Virus record (IMG/VR): IMGVR_UViG_3300025892_000190
Location: 1-21,557 of that record
Reading direction: 5' to 3' (one strand)
Length of the DNA: 21,557 bases
Source of the DNA: a virus
Shown: in pieces, positions 1 through 7,348 of the stretch
Numbering within the stretch: the stretch's first letter is position 1
Layout of the letters: each line of letters starts with the position of its first letter
The notes under the pieces: model-generated
Database searches by the model: none
What the model was told of the DNA's origin: nothing
The model's input: only the letters and a program-made list of their open reading frames with translations
Position numbers and translations under genes: made by a program

Positions 1-359
1 ATAATACTCAGTCATCAAATTATCCACCACATAATTTGATCAAATATAGTGATGAATCATTCGCTATTGAAGTCGCTGTAGCTGGCTTTAATCAAGATGA
101 TCTAACAGTTGAGCAAGATCAAAACACATTAACTATCTCTTCGGTTGATGTCGAAGCAGAAGAATGTGTCCAATATGCTCATAAAGGTATTGCTACTCGT
201 AAGTTCGAAAAGAAATTCACTCTTGGTGAATTCATTGAAGTTACAGAGGTTAGCCTTATTAATGGTATTCTCTCAATCTTACTTGAGAAGAACATTCCAG
301 AAGAGAAACGACCTAAAACGTTTGCGATTAACTCTGAAGCTAAATTACTACAGGGGTAA
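1..359 (+). CDS. hsp20: Hsp20/IbpA-type small heat-shock protein, 5' end outside window
   Basis: This is the 3' part of an alpha-crystallin-domain chaperone. The reading frame is open from base 3 with no stop, and the residues before the first possible internal start (TTG at 36) already match the family (NYPPHN, as in IbpA NYPPYN), so the true start lies upstream of the window. Further matches are VAVAGF, the GIATRKFEKKF strand and the end LLEKNIPEEKRPKTFAIN, which aligns with the IbpA end ...IPEAKKPRRIEIN. Small heat-shock proteins hold unfolding proteins soluble as ATP-independent oligomers. Hsp20 is a common accessory gene in aquatic T4-like phages, where a role in capsid folding or host stress is suspected but not proven. 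The gene is followed by a possible structured RNA and a terminator. The family call is firm; the phage role is inference. Confidence 0.92.
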   Translation, partial: NTQSSNYPPHNLIKYSDESFAIEVAVAGFNQDDLTVEQDQNTLTISSVDVEAEECVQYAHKGIATRKFEKKFTLGEFIEVTEVSLINGILSILLEKNIPEEKRPKTFAINSEAKLLQG

Positions 360-365
360 TAATAG

Positions 366-503
366 TATACCTCTCGTGCCTCTGATATAAGCATACTTCG
401 GGAGGTGTTTAATTCTCAGAAACATCCTATCCTATTTTATGTAGTGACGGTGCTGAGATTTCTTGGTCTTTCACCCCTTTCGCCTTAGTAAAGGGGTTTT
501 TTT
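366..503 (+). ncRNA. Possible structured noncoding RNA or 3' UTR
   Basis: No gene fits between hsp20 and the next CDS, but the + strand folds well on paper. A 10-pair stem joins 367-376 to 399-408, with G-U pairs and an inner TGC/GCA stem. A second stem pairs TCTCAG (414-419) with CTGAGA (453-458) and has an inner ACAT/ATGT stem. The third element is the terminator at 474-503. Three helices ending in a U-tract could be a small RNA or a long 3' UTR of hsp20. No known RNA family was recognised and no promoter was found directly upstream, so processing from the hsp20 transcript is equally possible. Confidence 0.3.
474..503 (+). terminator. Rho-independent terminator after hsp20
   Basis: CCCCTTT (474-480) pairs with AAAGGGG (490-496) around a 9-base loop and is followed by a run of seven T. 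It separates the hsp20 transcript from the late promoter at 523. Confidence 0.85.
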
Positions 504-522
504 ATTTATTTTGAATTTAAAT

Positions 523-530
523 TATAAATA
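523..530 (+). promoter_or_regulatory. T4-type late promoter box (TATAAATA)
   Basis: Exact match to the T4 late promoter consensus read by gp55-bound RNA polymerase. It lies just after a terminator and 22 bases before the start codon at 553, continuing as ATTAAAA like most other late boxes here. Confidence 0.75.
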
Positions 531-552
531 ATTAAAACTATTTTAATTTATT

Positions 553-1146
553 ATGAATAAACAACCAAACAATAACGATTTCCAAGACTTATTTCAAATT
601 TATACCGAATCTTGTGGGTATAATAAAGATGAAGATGAAGAGAAAGAAGACGAGGAATTAGCTACTGAAGAAGCTGACGAAGAAACTGAAGAAGAAACTG
701 AAGAAGAAACTGGAGAAGAATCTGAAGAAGAATTTAAGGGACTTGAAGAGGGTTTATTTGATAGACTAAAAGCTAAGGGTTCGGGTGCTGTAGCTGGTGC
801 TAAAACTATGGCTGGTAATGTCAAAAACGTTGGTAGAGGTGTGGGATCACAAGTTAAACATAACCTTATGGGTACTGAAGCTCCGAAAACGAAAACAAAA
901 CCAGCAAAAAGACAAAATGTCGAAACATCTGTTAATGATAAGAAAGTACACAGTATTTTATCTTCACATATTGTTAAACTTGATAAAGCATTATCGAATT
1001 TAGCTACAGATGTAACTAAACTGGGTGTTATGGAAGCTAGTGAGGCTGAACAATTAGCTCAACAAATTTCTACACAAATTAACAAAGCGTTTGTAAAGAA
1101 AACTAAAGGTCGAGCACTCACTTCTAAAGGTAGAAAAAACTTTTAA
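553..1146 (+). CDS. Acidic/basic hypothetical protein, possible head-core or internal virion protein
   Basis: This 197-residue protein is not recognised by family. Residues 26-67 are a nearly pure Glu/Asp tract with repeated EEETEE units, coded by imperfect tandem GAA-rich repeats. Residues 68-105 (LFDRLKAKGSGAVAGAKTMA...) are Gly/Ala/Lys rich and look like an amphipathic helix of the sort seen in phage internal and scaffold proteins. Residues 128-197 form a helical, basic C-terminal part ending in a Lys/Arg tail. The late promoter upstream places it with virion genes. It contains sites of the (I/L)xE type cut by gp21, for instance GLEE|G near residue 66, so processing as a core protein is possible but is inference. 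No Shine-Dalgarno sequence precedes the start. A terminator follows immediately. Confidence 0.7.
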   Translation: MNKQPNNNDFQDLFQIYTESCGYNKDEDEEKEDEELATEEADEETEEETEEETGEESEEEFKGLEEGLFDRLKAKGSGAVAGAKTMAGNVKNVGRGVGSQVKHNLMGTEAPKTKTKPAKRQNVETSVNDKKVHSILSSHIVKLDKALSNLATDVTKLGVMEASEAEQLAQQISTQINKAFVKKTKGRALTSKGRKNF

Positions 1147-1171
1147 TAAATAATTAATAACAATTAACTCT

Positions 1172-1202
1172 AAACCCTATCAATTATTGATAGGGTTTTT
1201 TT
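1172..1202 (+). terminator. Rho-independent terminator after the 197-residue protein
   Basis: AAACCCTATCAA (1172-1183) pairs perfectly with TTGATAGGGTTT (1187-1198) around a 3-base loop, and the T-run continues to 1202. The next promoter begins 2 bases downstream. Confidence 0.9.
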
Positions 1203-1203
1203 A

Positions 1204-1231
1204 TTGACTTATGAAGAACTTATGTTATAGT
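1204..1231 (+). promoter_or_regulatory. Sigma70-like promoter with extended -10
   Basis: TTGACT (1204-1209), a 16-base spacer and TATAGT (1226-1231), with TG one base before the -10 (extended -10). It directly follows a terminator and leads a three-gene cluster. The predicted transcription start falls at about 1237-1239, on the ATG at 1238, so the message may be leaderless. The box style suggests early or middle transcription by host sigma factor. Confidence 0.7.
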
Positions 1232-1237
1232 ATTAAT

Positions 1238-1450
1238 ATGATTAATATTAAAAGTTGCGTAGGTAAAAAAGTCGTATACCAACAATCTAATTGTTCAATT
1301 CTAGGTGAAGGGGTTGTAAAAAAGGTTGTTGGTGATACTGTAATGATTGATAACACTTGGTTTGAATCAAGTATTATTGTAGTTAAACATATTCTATCTG
1401 ATAATATCAATGAATCTGGTAATAATGGAGAAACCTTGATCTATGGATAA
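1238..1450 (+). CDS. Small hypothetical protein (70 residues)
   Basis: Not recognised. The ATG at 1238 is preferred over the in-frame ATG at 1211 because the upstream one sits inside the promoter spacer. The protein begins MINIKSCVGKKVVYQ and is rich in Val and Ile in its first 50 residues, alternating like a small beta-barrel (SH3-like or KOW-like, a guess only), with a polar tail SDNINESGNNGE. It is first in a promoter-led cluster and overlaps the next gene by 8 bases (ATGGATAA), which suggests translational coupling. An early or middle accessory role is inferred from the promoter type only. Confidence 0.6.
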   Translation: MINIKSCVGKKVVYQQSNCSILGEGVVKKVVGDTVMIDNTWFESSIIVVKHILSDNINESGNNGETLIYG

Positions 1451-1658
1451 CGAAGATAAAACTGAAACATTAACTAAGCAACAGGAAGCTATGTATGATG
1501 AATTAATTAAACGTGGGGTTACGTTTAAAGGCTATACTGATTGCGATAACGCCGTACCTAAATTTCATATAAAACCAGTTGAAAGAACAAAATATCGACC
1601 ACATAAGGGTTTAAAAGAACTTAAAAAAATGGAGAAAAGAAAAAATGCCACTACTTAG
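1443..1658 (+). CDS. Small charged hypothetical protein (71 residues)
   Basis: Not recognised. It begins MDNEDKTETLTKQQEAMYDELIKRG, an acidic helical segment, followed by a middle part with Tyr, Asp and Cys (GYTDCDNAVPKFHIKP) and a very basic C-terminus (LKELKKMEKRKN). It overlaps the previous gene by 8 bases and the next by 14 bases, so the three are read as one operon. A GGAG lies 12 bases before the start, a poor Shine-Dalgarno distance. Nothing in the sequence shows a function. Confidence 0.6.
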   Translation: MDNEDKTETLTKQQEAMYDELIKRGVTFKGYTDCDNAVPKFHIKPVERTKYRPHKGLKELKKMEKRKNATT

Positions 1659-2394
1659 TGTTTCAGGTACTCAAGGTATCGGTAAAAGTACATTTATCGA
1701 AGATTTTATTGCAAATTGGCCTATGTATAGGACAATGGATAAAACATATAGGGATATTATTAAAGATAATAACCTAAATATTAATCAAAATACAACAAAA
1801 GAATCTCAACGAATTATTTTAGAATCGATTGTTGAAGACTTGCGTTCCGTTAGTAAAGATGATTATGTTATTTTTGATAGATCACCTCTAGATAATATTG
1901 TGTACTCTATTTGGGCGTATGATAAAAATGAGGGTGATATAGATGATGCTTTTGTAGCTGACTGTATCAATATTTCTCGCCATGCGACTCAAAAACTAGA
2001 TTTAATGTTCATGATTCCTATGACAACACAGAATCCTGAACTAATTGATAGTGATCTTCGAGATATTGACCCGACTTATCAAAGTGAAATTGATGAGTTA
2101 TTTAAAGGGTTAAAGAAAAAGCGTGAAGAAAATGACGATGTGTTTTTTGTTAAGAATGATTCACCGATGTTTATTGAAGTATTCGGTAGTCGTGAAGCTC
2201 GTATTGAGATTTGTAAGCTTTATCTTAATGAAGAAGGTGATTTCTACGGTGAAGAAGATTCGTTAATTTTAGATAGTAATGGTGATGCTATTAATAGTCT
2301 TAATGAAATTGATACTGGTGAAGCTCAACAATTGAGGGAAGTGCTAGGATTACAAAAAGATAATATTTATCGTGGAGATAAATATCAAATTTAA
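1645..2394 (+). CDS. P-loop nucleotide/nucleoside kinase-like protein (AAA_28/NadR type)
   Basis: The 249-residue protein carries a Walker A motif GTQGIGKST at residues 8-16. The block DYVIFDRSPLDN at 73-84 resembles the DRS lid or substrate motif of thymidylate and deoxynucleoside kinases and of NadR-like ATPases. This suggests phosphoryl transfer to a small molecule, possibly a nucleoside, but the substrate cannot be read. Residues 195-249 are an acidic extra tail. GGAG lies 10 bases before the ATG, one of few purine-rich start signals here. The start overlaps the preceding gene by 14 bases and a strong terminator follows, so it ends the small operon started at 1238. A nucleotide-salvage role would fit the phage's other metabolism genes; that part is inference. 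Confidence 0.7.
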   Translation: MPLLSVSGTQGIGKSTFIEDFIANWPMYRTMDKTYRDIIKDNNLNINQNTTKESQRIILESIVEDLRSVSKDDYVIFDRSPLDNIVYSIWAYDKNEGDIDDAFVADCINISRHATQKLDLMFMIPMTTQNPELIDSDLRDIDPTYQSEIDELFKGLKKKREENDDVFFVKNDSPMFIEVFGSREARIEICKLYLNEEGDFYGEEDSLILDSNGDAINSLNEIDTGEAQQLREVLGLQKDNIYRGDKYQI

Positions 2395-2414
2395 ATAATA
2401 ATAATAATAATATC

Positions 2415-2447
2415 AAATCCCTATTAATATTAATAGGGATTTTTTTT
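2415..2447 (+). terminator. Rho-independent terminator after the kinase-like gene
   Basis: AAATCCCTATTA (2415-2426) pairs with TAATAGGGATTT (2431-2442) around ATAT and is followed by T residues to 2447. The late-like box of the next gene starts at its very end. Confidence 0.9.
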
Positions 2448-2454
2448 GTAAATA
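2447..2454 (+). promoter_or_regulatory. Late-promoter-like box (TGTAAATA)
   Basis: Seven of eight bases match TATAAATA, and it is followed by ATTAAA and then the ATG at 2461. The position right behind a terminator and the shared ATTAAA context support it. Spacing predicts a transcript starting at or next to AUG. Confidence 0.5.
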
Positions 2455-2460
2455 ATTAAA

Positions 2461-3534
2461 ATGAAAGATAAAAACGGTGTCCATTATTTTGAGGTAAAAG
2501 ACCTTATTACGCAATTTGTATCAGCTTTTGATAGTGTTATCATAGGTAGATTCAATGGTAAAACTAAAGAATCTGAATATGAGGTTAGATATGTTCATGC
2601 CCCTAAGCAAAAAGTATTACATGATTTAGTAAATAAGGCTCAACATATAACTGTTCCTGTTATATCATCTTATGTTACATCTATTTCTAGGGATGAAGCT
2701 AGAGTAGAATCTAAAAACCTTGGTCATTATATAAATTCTGGGCAAAAATATAGTTACGAAGTACCTCAACCAGTTCCAATTAATATAAGTGTAAGTATGA
2801 GTATAATAACTCGGTATCAGGATGATATGGACCAAATACTCGCTAATTTTATACCTTACGCTAACCCATATATTATAATTTCTTGGAAATTACCTGATGA
2901 ATTTGCACCGACTATTGGTACTGAGTTGAGAAGTGAAGTATTATGGGATGGTAATATATCTATAACTCAACCAATTGATATGGGTGAAGGTGGTAAATAT
3001 AGAAATATAGCTGAGACAACATTTACAATTAAGGGGTGGTTATTCAAAAAACATCCAGAAAATCCTATAGGTAATATATATGAGATTGATACTAAATATT
3101 ACCCAATATCTTCTATGGGTCAATATATGAATACTGATCTTGAAGTTTACGACTCTCACTCATTATCATCTTACCCAGTAATTACTGAAACAATAGATGA
3201 TACTGTAGTAATTAATGATGATTACCCATTAATTGGTAATAATGTAGATAGTATAGTTATTAATGGTCAAACACCTACTTTAAAGTTTGAAGGTGATAAT
3301 TTCCAATACACTGATGCTGTATATTTATCTGCTGATAGTGACACTATACTAAGTGATCCAATGTTATCATATGGTGAATTTAGTGGTTTTGAATTATCAT
3401 CATATATAGCAATTTCTGATAATGTATTATATGTTACAACCCCTCAATTAAATGATGTTGGAAATATTAGTGTAATTGTTCAGAACCCTAGTGGTTATGT
3501 TATTAGTGAACCAATTAAAATTATTGAAATTTAA
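2461..3534 (+). CDS. 15: gp15-like tail terminator / sheath stabiliser with added C-terminal Ig-like domain
   Basis: Residues about 1-230 align with T4 gp15, the protein that caps the finished tail and sheath and joins tail to head. The clearest blocks are EVRYVHAPKQ (41-50; T4 VPITYASKEH), a YEVPQPVPI-type strand, and ITRYQDDMDQILANFIPY (116-133), matching T4 FTRYEDDMFQIVEQILPY. T4 gp15 is 272 residues; this one is 357. The extra C-terminus (about 255-357: TLKFEGDNF..., LYVTTPQLNDVGNISVIVQN) has the look of an IPT/TIG immunoglobulin-like domain, which may decorate the neck. The gene lies directly before the portal gene, without the terminase, sheath and tube genes found between 15 and 20 in T4. 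Expression is predicted from the late-like box six bases before the ATG. There is no Shine-Dalgarno sequence. Confidence 0.78.
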   Translation: MKDKNGVHYFEVKDLITQFVSAFDSVIIGRFNGKTKESEYEVRYVHAPKQKVLHDLVNKAQHITVPVISSYVTSISRDEARVESKNLGHYINSGQKYSYEVPQPVPINISVSMSIITRYQDDMDQILANFIPYANPYIIISWKLPDEFAPTIGTELRSEVLWDGNISITQPIDMGEGGKYRNIAETTFTIKGWLFKKHPENPIGNIYEIDTKYYPISSMGQYMNTDLEVYDSHSLSSYPVITETIDDTVVINDDYPLIGNNVDSIVINGQTPTLKFEGDNFQYTDAVYLSADSDTILSDPMLSYGEFSGFELSSYIAISDNVLYVTTPQLNDVGNISVIVQNPSGYVISEPIKIIEI

Positions 3535-3586
3535 TTCTAGACTAATTGTGTGAAATATTATATAATTGATATATAAACCACTTATT

Positions 3587-3594
3587 TATAAATA
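3587..3594 (+). promoter_or_regulatory. T4-type late promoter box for gp20
   Basis: Exact TATAAATA, six bases (ATTCAA) before the portal ATG. In T4, transcription begins about this far downstream of the box, so the mRNA is predicted to begin at or next to the AUG. Confidence 0.8.
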
Positions 3595-3600
3595 ATTCAA

Positions 3601-5376
3601 ATGGCAAGTTTTCAAGATACATCAAGAGGTAGTTTTCGCAACGAACTAATATCTTCATTGCGTTCACTCGCACCATACTCAAGTAAAAGTATGGTAGAAA
3701 TGATTTCACAAGATAACCCTAAATATAAAGATTTTTATACTCAAGGTACTAAAAGAGATGAGATTCTATCTAAACATAGTATCACCCAAGGTACGCCATA
3801 TGACTCTCACCCTATGGGTGAGTTTAGTTTAAATGGTGATTACCATACATTCATGTATGCTAATGTTGAACCTGATAAAATTAAACGATTACAAGAATAT
3901 CGTTTAATGTCTGGTTATGACTTTATAACAGCAGCTCTTGATGAAATCTGTGATGAATTTGTTGTTATTAATGATAACGATGAAATTTTTGAATTTGATA
4001 TTAAAGATGATAGTGTAGATAATCAAGCTAAAGAAACTCTTAAAGAAGAATTTTATAAAATAATTAGCCATTTTGATTTACAAAATAAGGGTTGGGAATA
4101 TTGTAGAAATCTTCTTGTTGATGGTGAATTATACTTTGAAAATATTATTCACCAAGAACATACTGAGAAAGGTATCTTAGGTGTTGTTTCTATCCCCACA
4201 GAGAGTATTGATCCAGTATTTAATAATGTTCAAAACTTATTGGTTCGTGGGTATCTCTTAAGAAAAGAGATTTTTGATGAGCAAACGAAGCAAACTAAAG
4301 AGGTAATCCCTATCATATTTGATAAAAATCAAATCACTTATTTTCATTCTAATGAATGGAATGATGGTAAAACATTTAGATTACCTCATTTAGAACATGC
4401 ACGTAGAGCTTATAAGCAGATTAATATGATTGAGGATAGTATTGTTATCCATCGTCTTGTTAATGCTCCAGAAAAACTCGTGTTTAAAATTGATGTTGGT
4501 AATATGCCACAAGCTCAGAGTGAGAGATATGTCAACCAATTATCTCAAAAATATTGGAGTAAAAAAACCTATGATTCTAAACAAGGTGGTGTCAATATGT
4601 TTAACCCCCAATCAATGCTTGATGCATTTTGGTTTCCAAAACGTGCTGGTAGTGAGGGAACTAGTGTAGAAAAATTACCTGCTGGTCAAACACTCGGTGA
4701 ATTACCTGATTTAGAATTTTTTACTAAGAAATTATTTCAATCACTTAATGTCCCATCTAGTCGATTATCAGCGGAGAGTAGTTACGGTGATGGTACAGAA
4801 ATGTTGCGTGAAGAACTTAAATTTGCTAAGTTTGTTATTCGTATTCAACGTCAATTTTCAGAAACAATTAAAAAAGTTTTTATAACTCATTTAAAACTAC
4901 GTGGTTGGTGGGATGAATATAAATTAAGTGAGCGCAAATTCAAAATAAAAATGAACGAACCTACACATTTTAATGTGCTTAGGGATCAACAACTTTTTGA
5001 AATTCAAAGTAATAATTATAGTGGTATGGCTCAATCTGAATTAGTGTCAGAAACTTATGCTCAAAAACTATATCTAGGGTGGGGTGATAAACAAATTATG
5101 GCTAATAAAGAACATTTGCGTAAAGAAATGGCGTTTAAATGGGAATTGGAAGCTATTGCTCAATTTGGACCAGACTGGAGAAGACAACAAGAAAACGCTG
5201 AGAATGATGCCGCTGATGCTTTTGAAGGTGGTGGAGACTTAGGTGGAGGTGGTGCTGGTGGTGTCGGTGAAACTGATTTTGGTGGTGGTTCTGGTGTTGA
5301 TGACATGGGTGGTGATTCGGAATTACCTGATGAAACACCTGAAACACCTGAAACACCTGAAGCTGATAGTGAATAA
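3601..5376 (+). CDS. 20: Portal vertex protein gp20
   Basis: The portal is a dodecameric ring at one head vertex that nucleates head assembly and lets DNA in and out. The family signature is strong: YKQINMIEDSIVIHRL at 271-286, APEKLVFKIDVGNMP at 289-303, FWFPKRAGSEGT at 343-354, and LFQSLNVPSSRLS at 378-390, all as in T4 gp20. Length (591) is somewhat over the T4 protein (524). The difference is mostly a disordered C-terminal tail from about 535: a Gly-rich stretch (GGGDLGGGGAGG) followed by an ETPETPETPE repeat coded by three tandem 9-base units. The start is fixed by the exact late box six bases upstream; no Shine-Dalgarno is present. The next gene follows after 24 bases. Confidence 0.96.
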   Translation: MASFQDTSRGSFRNELISSLRSLAPYSSKSMVEMISQDNPKYKDFYTQGTKRDEILSKHSITQGTPYDSHPMGEFSLNGDYHTFMYANVEPDKIKRLQEYRLMSGYDFITAALDEICDEFVVINDNDEIFEFDIKDDSVDNQAKETLKEEFYKIISHFDLQNKGWEYCRNLLVDGELYFENIIHQEHTEKGILGVVSIPTESIDPVFNNVQNLLVRGYLLRKEIFDEQTKQTKEVIPIIFDKNQITYFHSNEWNDGKTFRLPHLEHARRAYKQINMIEDSIVIHRLVNAPEKLVFKIDVGNMPQAQSERYVNQLSQKYWSKKTYDSKQGGVNMFNPQSMLDAFWFPKRAGSEGTSVEKLPAGQTLGELPDLEFFTKKLFQSLNVPSSRLSAESSYGDGTEMLREELKFAKFVIRIQRQFSETIKKVFITHLKLRGWWDEYKLSERKFKIKMNEPTHFNVLRDQQLFEIQSNNYSGMAQSELVSETYAQKLYLGWGDKQIMANKEHLRKEMAFKWELEAIAQFGPDWRRQQENAENDAADAFEGGGDLGGGGAGGVGETDFGGGSGVDDMGGDSELPDETPETPETPEADSE

Positions 5377-5400
5377 TAAATAATTAAAATAACATAAAAT

Positions 5401-6306
5401 ATGCATAAACCACTATCAGCGTTCTTTTCAACTCACCTCAATCCTAAAGTTGACTCTATTGAGTCTTTAGCTTGTAGAAATGTTACATTATTAGGTGGAG
5501 ATTTAGCAAAATTAGAATTAACACAAGATACAGCTTATGAATGTATATCTAAAGCTGTTGAGTTGTATACTCAATATACTGAACCTGATACAGAGTTTTT
5601 ATTATTTGATTCTGAGTTATATGTACCAGGTGTTGGTATTAAAGTTGATAATTTAATGTCATATACTCCAGAATTATCTTCTCAATACGATCCAACTGAT
5701 CCAGATACTGTTGTTGGTAGAGATTATGATTTACAAGATTGGAGAAAGGTTATAGATGTCAGAAATATAGAGGTTGGTGAAAATAGTGGATCTAATATAT
5801 TATTCACGGTTCAACATGCTATGGTTCAACAAATGGGAGCATTAATGCACTCAGGTGGTCTAAATAAAGGTTTCGATCTTATTACTTGGTATAACATGAA
5901 TGAGTTTCTTGAACTTAGAAATAAGTTATTATCCTTAAAACAATATACTAGGTTTGATCCAAATACTCAAATTTTGAGAATATTCCCAGAACCAACTGGT
6001 GCTGATCAATCAATGAATCAAGGTTTTGGGAAATATTGGGCATTAATAGAATGTTATGTTGAACCTAGATTTAGGGATTGTTTAAAAAACCATTGGGTTC
6101 AAGAATATTCTTTAGCGTTAATGAAGATCGCTATCGCAAATGTTCGTGGTAAATATAGCGGAACTCAATTATTCGGTTCTGGTTCCCTTAATTGGGATAC
6201 ATTTATGAATCAAGGATGGGAGTCTAAAGCTCAATTAGAAGAACAATTACTGAATGGCACAGGTGGTTTTGCTAACGGCGCACCACCATCATTTATAGTT
6301 TTTTAA
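5401..6306 (+). CDS. gp13-like neck / head-completion protein
   Basis: The N-terminus LELTQDTAYECISKAVELY resembles the ELTxDxIYDxIxRALELY block of T4-type gp13 neck proteins. The C-terminal part (ECYVEPRFRDCLKNHW, EYSLALMKIAIANVRGKYSG, WESKAQLEEQLLNG) matches the helical end of the same group, in which an LxLPGGVTLNG-like loop is followed by a Glu/Lys helix. Length (301) equals that of T4 gp13 (309) within a few residues. gp13 joins the packaged head to the tail via the neck. A box AATAAATA at 5375-5382 (7 of 8 late consensus bases) lies 18 bases before the start. The gene opens a run of three closely spaced genes ending with the gp4-like one. Family assignment is by motif memory and is less certain than gp20. 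Confidence 0.62.
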   Translation: MHKPLSAFFSTHLNPKVDSIESLACRNVTLLGGDLAKLELTQDTAYECISKAVELYTQYTEPDTEFLLFDSELYVPGVGIKVDNLMSYTPELSSQYDPTDPDTVVGRDYDLQDWRKVIDVRNIEVGENSGSNILFTVQHAMVQQMGALMHSGGLNKGFDLITWYNMNEFLELRNKLLSLKQYTRFDPNTQILRIFPEPTGADQSMNQGFGKYWALIECYVEPRFRDCLKNHWVQEYSLALMKIAIANVRGKYSGTQLFGSGSLNWDTFMNQGWESKAQLEEQLLNGTGGFANGAPPSFIVF

Positions 6307-6312
6307 AAATAT

Positions 6313-7332
6313 ATGAAAAGTTTAGTCATAGTCGATATTCAACCTTTATATCATCAACATCATCGTGATATTACTCCAAAATTATTGGAGTATATTGAAG
6401 ATAATAGTAATTCTTATGAAAACATAATATGGTTTTATAATTCTAAAGAATATGGAGGTTTAGAAGAAACTATCGATGATATGAATGATTATATCGGTGA
6501 TTTTGGAATTATATCAGAAGAACAGTTTGAATCTATTATTTTTATAGATAAAAATCATGGATTTTTTAGAAGCTGGATGGACACTGGTGTTGATGAAGAC
6601 TATATTAAAACTGTTATTGAACATATGATTGATAATGGTAATACTGACAGTGGAAAAATCGATGAGAAAAACTTTAAAATGTTATTCAAAACGTTTTTTA
6701 AGGTATCTGATGATGATATAGTGGATGAATGGTCTGATGAATATGAGTTTTTTCAAGACAACCCTATAAATATCCCACAATTTAACTGGGGTGCGATTAA
6801 AGGTTTGAAAAATGTTGATCTATGTGGTGGTAGTAAAGGTTGGTGTTTAGCTGAAATCAGAATTCTTTTAGAATTGGTCGATGTTGAAGTGAATCAATTA
6901 ACAAATTTTATATATATAACGAAAGAGGATAATGTGAAAAATACTAAATTTAATAAATTGTACGAAAAATTATCTACTCAAATTTTCGAAAAAGACTCAC
7001 CTTGTTGGGATGGTTATGAAAGAACACCTAACACCAAAGAAGGTGAAAAGGGGTCTTGTCGTAAAAAGAAGAGGAAGACACCCATCTCAGAAAAATCTAG
7101 TAAATGTACGAAGGTTACTAAAAAAGCATCATCTGATCGCAAAGGTAAAAAATGGACCAAGTGTGCTAAACAAGCTGATGGGTCTATTAAACGCATTCAT
7201 TGGGGTCAAAAAGGTGTTAAAGTTACTGGTAAAAGTGGTAACACTAAGCGTAAAAAATCATTCAGAGCCAGACATAATTGCAAAAATGCTAAAAAGGGTT
7301 CACCTCAAGAGGCAGCATGTAAAGATTGGTAA
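6313..7332 (+). CDS. Isochorismatase-like N-domain fused to basic Cys-containing C-domain
   Basis: The first 200 residues look like a cysteine-hydrolase (isochorismatase/nicotinamidase-like) fold: strand LVIVDIQPLY with Asp8 in the catalytic Asp position, HGFFRSWMD at 82-90, and LCGGSKGWCLAEI at 170-182 where these enzymes carry the nucleophilic Cys (Cys171 or Cys178). Residues 228-252 hold DSPCWDGYE, a short motif seen in many tailed-phage proteins. From 262 the protein is strongly basic, with regularly placed Cys and a final block KSFRARHNCKN...ACKDW, also a recurrent phage C-terminal motif. Activity is unproven and the substrate unknown. It sits between neck and head-completion genes, 6 bases after the first and 16 before the second, which suggests a virion-linked protein. 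There is no separate promoter. Confidence 0.6.
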   Translation: MKSLVIVDIQPLYHQHHRDITPKLLEYIEDNSNSYENIIWFYNSKEYGGLEETIDDMNDYIGDFGIISEEQFESIIFIDKNHGFFRSWMDTGVDEDYIKTVIEHMIDNGNTDSGKIDEKNFKMLFKTFFKVSDDDIVDEWSDEYEFFQDNPINIPQFNWGAIKGLKNVDLCGGSKGWCLAEIRILLELVDVEVNQLTNFIYITKEDNVKNTKFNKLYEKLSTQIFEKDSPCWDGYERTPNTKEGEKGSCRKKKRKTPISEKSSKCTKVTKKASSDRKGKKWTKCAKQADGSIKRIHWGQKGVKVTGKSGNTKRKKSFRARHNCKNAKKGSPQEAACKDW

Positions 7333-7348
7333 TTTTTAACTATTTAAT

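Noticed and set aside
366-510. tRNA gene or known riboswitch in the gene-free gap
   Set aside because: No cloverleaf with a T-loop GTTCRA-like element and no recognised aptamer core was found; only generic hairpins and a terminator.
1211-1237. Upstream ATG at 1211 as start of the small gene
   Set aside because: It lies between the -35 and -10 boxes of a good promoter, so it would not be in the transcript.
7010-7339. Alternative + frame of 109 codons inside the hydrolase-like gene
   Set aside because: It overlaps the conserved basic C-terminal domain in another frame and is itself just Lys/Val-rich shadow sequence.
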